From Candidatus Tumulicola sp. (GTDB lineage Bacteria; Vulcanimicrobiota; Vulcanimicrobiia; Eremiobacterales; Eremiobacteraceae), in NCBI GenBank assembly GCA_035601835.1, contig DATNNM010000013.1, forward strand, positions 1 to 57,388: DNA of 57,388 nt, in the 5' to 3' direction. A program made the translations under genes and the position numbers. Under the pieces are notes generated by a model. It was not told the origin of the DNA and ran no database searches. It was given only the letters and a program-made list of their open reading frames with translations. Position 1 is the first letter of the stretch; the number at the start of each line of letters is the position of its first letter. Positions 52,229 through 57,388 of this stretch are shown here, in pieces.

Positions 52229-53124
52229 GCGGGACGAGCACCGCCACGCCGCTTGCCAAACGCGCGCAGGAATATTTCGAAAATCTGCAGCGTCGGCTCG
52301 TGGTGGCGCTGGAAACGATGGACGGCGGCGCGCGTTTCCGCGCCGACCGCTGGGAGCGCGCGGAAGGCGGTGGCGGGCTCACCCAGATTCTAAGCGGCGG
52401 AGCGCTGTTCGAGAAGGCAGGCGTGAACACGTCGGCCGTATGGGGCGATTTCGACGCTGCGGCGCTCAGCAAGCTCGGCGGAAGCCAACGGCGCTTCTTC
52501 GCCGCCGGAGTGTCGCTCGTACTGCATCCTGACAATCCGATGGTGCCGACCGTGCACGCCAACTTCCGCTATCTCGAGCGCGGCGACGACGCGTGGTTCG
52601 GCGGCGGGAGCGATCTCACGCCGTATTATCCATATAAGGAGGACGTCGCGCACTTCCACCGCACCTGGCGCGACGTGTGCGATCGTTTCGATCCGGCGTA
52701 CTATCCGCGCTTCAAGCGCTGGTGCGACGAGTATTTCTACCTTCCGCACCGAAAGGAGGCGCGCGGCGTCGGGGGCATCTTCTTCGACGACCTGCGCGGC
52801 GATCCCGAAGAGACCTTCGCATTCGTGCGGGCGTGCGGTGATACGTTCATGGACGCCTATGCGCCGATCGCGTCGCGCCGGCGCGGTGAATCTTACGGCG
52901 AGCGCGAGCGGCTCTTTCAAGCGTACCGGCGCGGGCGCTACGTGGAATTCAACCTGCTGTACGATCGGGGCACCTCCTTCGGCCTCGCGACGCACGGGCG
53001 CACGGAATCGATTCTGATGTCGCTGCCGCCGCTGGCGAGGTGGGATTACGGCTGGCAGCCTGAAGCGGGCAGCCGCGAAGAACAAGCGATGACTTTTTTC
53101 CAGCCGCACGAGTGGCTGGTGTAA
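52225..53124 (+). CDS. hemF: Oxygen-dependent coproporphyrinogen III oxidase
   Basis: 299 residues from GTG 52225 (GTGA overlap with prmC). It has the family motifs VHANFRYLE, WFGGGSDLTPYYPY, DEYFYLPHRKEARGVGGIFFDD and YVEFNLLYDRGTSFGLATHGRTESILMSLPP (in parts). It decarboxylates coproporphyrinogen III to protoporphyrinogen IX using O2, which supplies heme for the oxidases in this window and indicates aerobic life. Confidence 0.95.
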   Translation: MSGTSTATPLAKRAQEYFENLQRRLVVALETMDGGARFRADRWERAEGGGGLTQILSGGALFEKAGVNTSAVWGDFDAAALSKLGGSQRRFFAAGVSLVLHPDNPMVPTVHANFRYLERGDDAWFGGGSDLTPYYPYKEDVAHFHRTWRDVCDRFDPAYYPRFKRWCDEYFYLPHRKEARGVGGIFFDDLRGDPEETFAFVRACGDTFMDAYAPIASRRRGESYGERERLFQAYRRGRYVEFNLLYDRGTSFGLATHGRTESILMSLPPLARWDYGWQPEAGSREEQAMTFFQPHEWLV

Positions 53125-53154
53125 GCACCCGTCAAGGAAACGAAAGGAAAGCAC

Positions 53155-53586
53155 ATGCCGGTCAGGACAGGCGATGCGGTTTGGCAGGGCGATTTGCGCG
53201 GCGGTAAGGGAAGCGTCAGTCTCGGAAGCGGAGCGTATCAAGGCGCGTACTCGTTCAGCTCGCGCTTCGAGCAAGGCACGGGGACGAATCCGGAGGAGCT
53301 GATCGCGGCGGCTCACGCCGCGTGCTTCTCGATGGCGCTCGCAGGGCGCCTCGCGGGGGCAGGTCATGTCCCCGAACGGGTCCACACGAAAGCTTCCGTG
53401 CACATCGAGAAGGTCGGCGATAGCTTCGGCATCACAAAGATCGAGCTGGCCACCGAGGTATCAGTCCCCGGCCTCGATGCGCAGGCGTTCCAGGCACACG
53501 CCGACGCGGCCAAGAGCGGATGCCCCGTGTCCAAGGCGCTGGCCGCCGTGCCGATCAGCCTGGACGCGAAGCTCGTAGCCTCGTAG
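53155..53586 (+). CDS. OsmC-family peroxiredoxin
   Basis: 143 residues in the OsmC/Ohr fold. Both redox cysteines are present (HAACFSMALAG and SGCPVSKAL), with TNPEELIAAAHAACFSM typical of OsmC. It reduces organic and inorganic peroxides. GAAAGGAAAG precedes ATG 53155. A strong hairpin follows before pyrG. Confidence 0.9.
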   Translation: MPVRTGDAVWQGDLRGGKGSVSLGSGAYQGAYSFSSRFEQGTGTNPEELIAAAHAACFSMALAGRLAGAGHVPERVHTKASVHIEKVGDSFGITKIELATEVSVPGLDAQAFQAHADAAKSGCPVSKALAAVPISLDAKLVAS

Positions 53587-53668
53587 CAAAAGGAGACCAA
53601 TGCCACCGGGCGAATATACAAGTACATGATTTGCGTCCAGGTGAAGGTTCACCGCGCACGACACGATG

Positions 53669-55361
<1,693 letters not shown>

Positions 55362-55384
55362 TACTTTCGCGTAGAAAGATCTTC

Positions 55385-56143
55385 GTGGATTTCTCTGACG
55401 TCACGTTCGTCATATTGACGTACAACGAAGCTGCGCGCATCGGCGACTGCCTTGCGGCATTGCCGGCGGGCGCTCGCGCATTGGTGTACGATGCGCTATC
55501 CGTCGATGCGACGGCGGCCATCGCGCAGCAGCATGGAGCACAAGTCCTGAAGGTTCCGTGGCAAGGATTTGCGCGCGCGAAAGAGGCGGCAGCGGCCCAC
55601 GTGAAAACGCCCTGGACCTTCGTGCTCGACGCTGATGAACGCGTCTCGAAGGAACTTGCGCAGGAGATAGCGCTCTTGCCGATGCCGGCGGACGCGACGG
55701 GCTACTCGATCCCGCGCCGCAATTATTTCTGCGGTCGCTGGATCCGTGGCGCTGGTTGGTGGCCCGATCGACTGGTGCGGCTTTTCCGCACCGGGCGCGC
55801 CCGTATTAAGGCGCGCGGAGGGAAAACGGAGTATGCGCTGCACGAGGCTTGGGTGGCCGACGGAGCGACCGTCGAGCTTCAAGGCGTTCTCGAACATCAT
55901 TCATACGCAAGCCTTGAGGAATACCGCGCGCGCTTTTCGCGCTATACGTCCCTGGAGGCCCAGCACGGACGGTCGACCTTGCTCGACGTGCTCGGCGCGT
56001 GGTGCGTCGTACCGTTGCGCGCCGTCTGGCTCGCAGTCGTGCGCGCGGGCATCCTCGATGGCTGGCGCGGGCTGTACGTGAGCTGGTGGAGCGCGCTTTA
56101 CCCGGCGGTGGTCGCCACCAAGGCTTGGCGTAGGGCCCGATGA
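55385..56143 (+). CDS. Glycosyltransferase family 2 (LPS core type)
   Basis: 252 residues with a GT-A fold: FVILTYNEAARIGDCLAAL, the divalent-metal motif VLDADERVS and LHEAWVADG. It resembles WaaE/KdtX-like lipopolysaccharide-core glycosyltransferases. The DSGSxD loop reads YDALSVDAT, so the donor site is altered. GTG start; it overlaps the next glycosyltransferase in ATGA. Confidence 0.85.
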   Translation: MDFSDVTFVILTYNEAARIGDCLAALPAGARALVYDALSVDATAAIAQQHGAQVLKVPWQGFARAKEAAAAHVKTPWTFVLDADERVSKELAQEIALLPMPADATGYSIPRRNYFCGRWIRGAGWWPDRLVRLFRTGRARIKARGGKTEYALHEAWVADGATVELQGVLEHHSYASLEEYRARFSRYTSLEAQHGRSTLLDVLGAWCVVPLRAVWLAVVRAGILDGWRGLYVSWWSALYPAVVATKAWRRAR

Positions 56144-57258
56144 CGGGCGGCCTGGTCGTACTCGATGCGCGACTGACGCGCCAGATGTCCGTCGGCATGA
56201 AGGCGTACGTGCGTGAATTGGCGATGCGCTTGCCGGCGGTCGCCCCGGACCTGCGCTTCACCGTAGTGACCAACGCAGATCTGCGGGTCGGTCCCGGCGC
56301 CAGCCTCCAGCGCGTGAGCGAACGCATGGCCAGCAATGCATCGCTGGCCGAGCAGATCGCTCTGCCTCGGCTGCTTCGGCGTCTGCGCCCCGCCGAGCGC
56401 GATCGCCCGTGCATCGCGCACTACATGTCGGTGTACGCGCCGCGCTGGTCGCCGCTGCCGCACCTCTATACGATCCACGATCTCATCCACTTGCGATATC
56501 CGGAATACTTCTCGTGGAAGATCCGCCTGTACTACCGTTTCGTGGTGAGCCCGGTCGCGCGCGGCTCGCGCGCGGTCCTCACCGATGCGAAGGCGACTCT
56601 GCCTGATCTCGAGCGCTTCCTCGGAGTCGCGCCGGCCGGCGTCCGGGTCGTACCGCTCGGCGTCGACGACCGGTTTCGCCTTGATGAGGCGCAGCGAGCG
56701 TCCTTCGCCGCCGAGGCTAAGGTGCGTCTCGGCCTCACGCAACCGTACTTCCTGTACGCCGGCAATCACCGCGCGCACAAGAATCTTGAGACGCTCGCGC
56801 GCGCATGGCAGCAAATCAAGCAACCGTGCGACCTGGTGGTGACGGAAGACGCTCCTTTTGCGTTTGATATAGATAGGTACCCGCGAGAAAACGGACGAAT
56901 TGTGCGCCCCGGTCACGTAGAAGTCGACCTCTTGTCGCGTTTGTACGCCGGATGCGCGGCGGCGGTGCAGCCCTCGCTCTATGAAGGCTTTGGGCTGTCC
57001 GCGGTGGAGGCCATGGCTGCCGGTGCACCGGTCATCGTCGCGGAAACGCCCGCGTTGCTCGAGGTCGCAGGGGATGCCGCGCTCACCTTTCCCCCGCGTG
57101 ACGCCGAGGCGCTGAGCTTGGCACTAGTCGCAGCCCTCGCCGGCGGCGAAGCGCTCGAGGGGATGCGCGCCCGGGGCCGGCAGCGGGCAGCGAGCTATAC
57201 TTGGGATGCGACGGCGCGTTTGACCGCGCAGGTCTATCGGGAAGTGTTGGAGGGATGA
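56140..57258 (+). CDS. Glycosyltransferase family 4
   Basis: 372 residues in the GT-B fold. The N-terminal acceptor domain has YTIHDLIHLRYPEYFS; the donor domain has YAGNHRAHKNLETLARAW and the EX7E motif in PSLYEGFGLSAVEAMAAGAPVI. It probably adds a mannose or glucose-type sugar to a surface glycan. ATG 56140 overlaps the upstream TGA. A third coupled gene starts at its own stop (ATGA). Confidence 0.9.
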   Translation: MTGGLVVLDARLTRQMSVGMKAYVRELAMRLPAVAPDLRFTVVTNADLRVGPGASLQRVSERMASNASLAEQIALPRLLRRLRPAERDRPCIAHYMSVYAPRWSPLPHLYTIHDLIHLRYPEYFSWKIRLYYRFVVSPVARGSRAVLTDAKATLPDLERFLGVAPAGVRVVPLGVDDRFRLDEAQRASFAAEAKVRLGLTQPYFLYAGNHRAHKNLETLARAWQQIKQPCDLVVTEDAPFAFDIDRYPRENGRIVRPGHVEVDLLSRLYAGCAAAVQPSLYEGFGLSAVEAMAAGAPVIVAETPALLEVAGDAALTFPPRDAEALSLALVAALAGGEALEGMRARGRQRAASYTWDATARLTAQVYREVLEG

Positions 57259-57388
57259 TCGTCCGGACCGGATCGGCACGAAACGCTTTGGCAGCCGCCT
57301 TGATCGCCGCGGTGACTGCGCTCGCCCCGGCGCTCGCCGACACCAGCGTGGTCGTCGTCAACGGCGTGCATCTGCAGCGCGCTGATTT
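57255..57388 (+). CDS. Secreted protein, N-terminal fragment (cut by window edge)
   Basis: ATG 57255 overlaps the glycosyltransferase stop. The 44 visible residues are a signal peptide (RNALAAALIAAVTALAPALA|DTS) and the start of a mature domain (VVVVNGVHLQRAD). The family cannot be told; it is probably part of the same surface-polysaccharide operon. Confidence 0.65.
   Translation, partial: MIVRTGSARNALAAALIAAVTALAPALADTSVVVVNGVHLQRAD

Overview
This is a high-GC bacterial chromosome segment, dense with genes and rich in GTG and TTG starts. It carries no phage, CRISPR or large insertion sequence. The cell looks diderm and aerobic. It has a class E (CCG-domain) succinate dehydrogenase, a caa3-type oxidase with the YSHPxVY signature of A2-type heme-copper oxidases, aerobic HemF, a porin-like cytochrome fusion, secreted two-lobed aspartic proteases, a type A RNase P RNA and an ftsQAZ block next to dnaE. 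My best guess for the lineage is a deep-branching Terrabacteria-type phylum such as Candidatus Eremiobacterota (WPS-2). That rests on overall impression only; no marker in the window proves it.

Layout. 1-2800: tandem secreted aspartic proteases, the first with both active-site motifs degraded. 2829-9342 (minus): probable operon pckA-sdhA-sdhB-sdhE-like-secreted protein-SDR, linking the TCA cycle to gluconeogenesis. 9630-17305: dnaE, a HAD phosphatase, ftsQ, ftsA, ftsZ, with a cluster of DnaA-box-like sites just before ftsA. 17356-21072: Nudix, SRPBCC, FmdB-type zinc ribbon, two small membrane proteins and aroA. 21123-31466: a respiratory and metal block: porin-cytochrome fusion, multicopper oxidase, ctaA, ctaB, tRNA-Leu, ctaC-ctaD-ctaE, two tiny membrane proteins and a Sco protein. 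31544-35067: lipoprotein, IclR regulator, glycerate dehydrogenase, glycerate 2-kinase. 35064-37308: yvcK and rapZ. 37853-38246: rnpB with a clear extended -10 promoter. 38273-43104: DUF2600 terpene-synthase-like gene, a large zinc metalloprotease, GNAT, thioesterase. 43122-45057: a broken DUF3303 gene, then a 1.6-kb islet between a partial copy of the tRNA-Ala 3' part and the tRNA-Ala(GGC) gene itself. 45104-48666: lipoprotein, APC permease, succinate-semialdehyde dehydrogenase. 48682-49471: divergent tRNA-Ala(TGC) and tRNA-Ile(GAT) in a crowd of hairpin repeats. 49621-57388: rpmE with a long histone-H1-like tail, prfA, prmC, hemF, osmC, pyrG, two glycosyltransferases and the start of a secreted protein.

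The most striking structure is a family of short palindromes. Seven copies share one sequence, with a GTAG foot and a GC-rich stem around CTTTAG. Relatives keep the foot and/or loop but have entirely different stems. GTAG-footed hairpins are typical of REP elements moved by RAYT transposases; no RAYT lies in the window. These palindromes supply the stop codons of aroA and the Nudix gene, sit inside the ctaA and dnaE reading frames, lie against the start regions of three genes, and line up downstream of tRNA-Ile. They appear to be shaping gene boundaries. Other points of interest are the porin-cytochrome/multicopper oxidase pair, the DnaA sites at ftsA, the tRNA-Ala islet and the tailed bL31.
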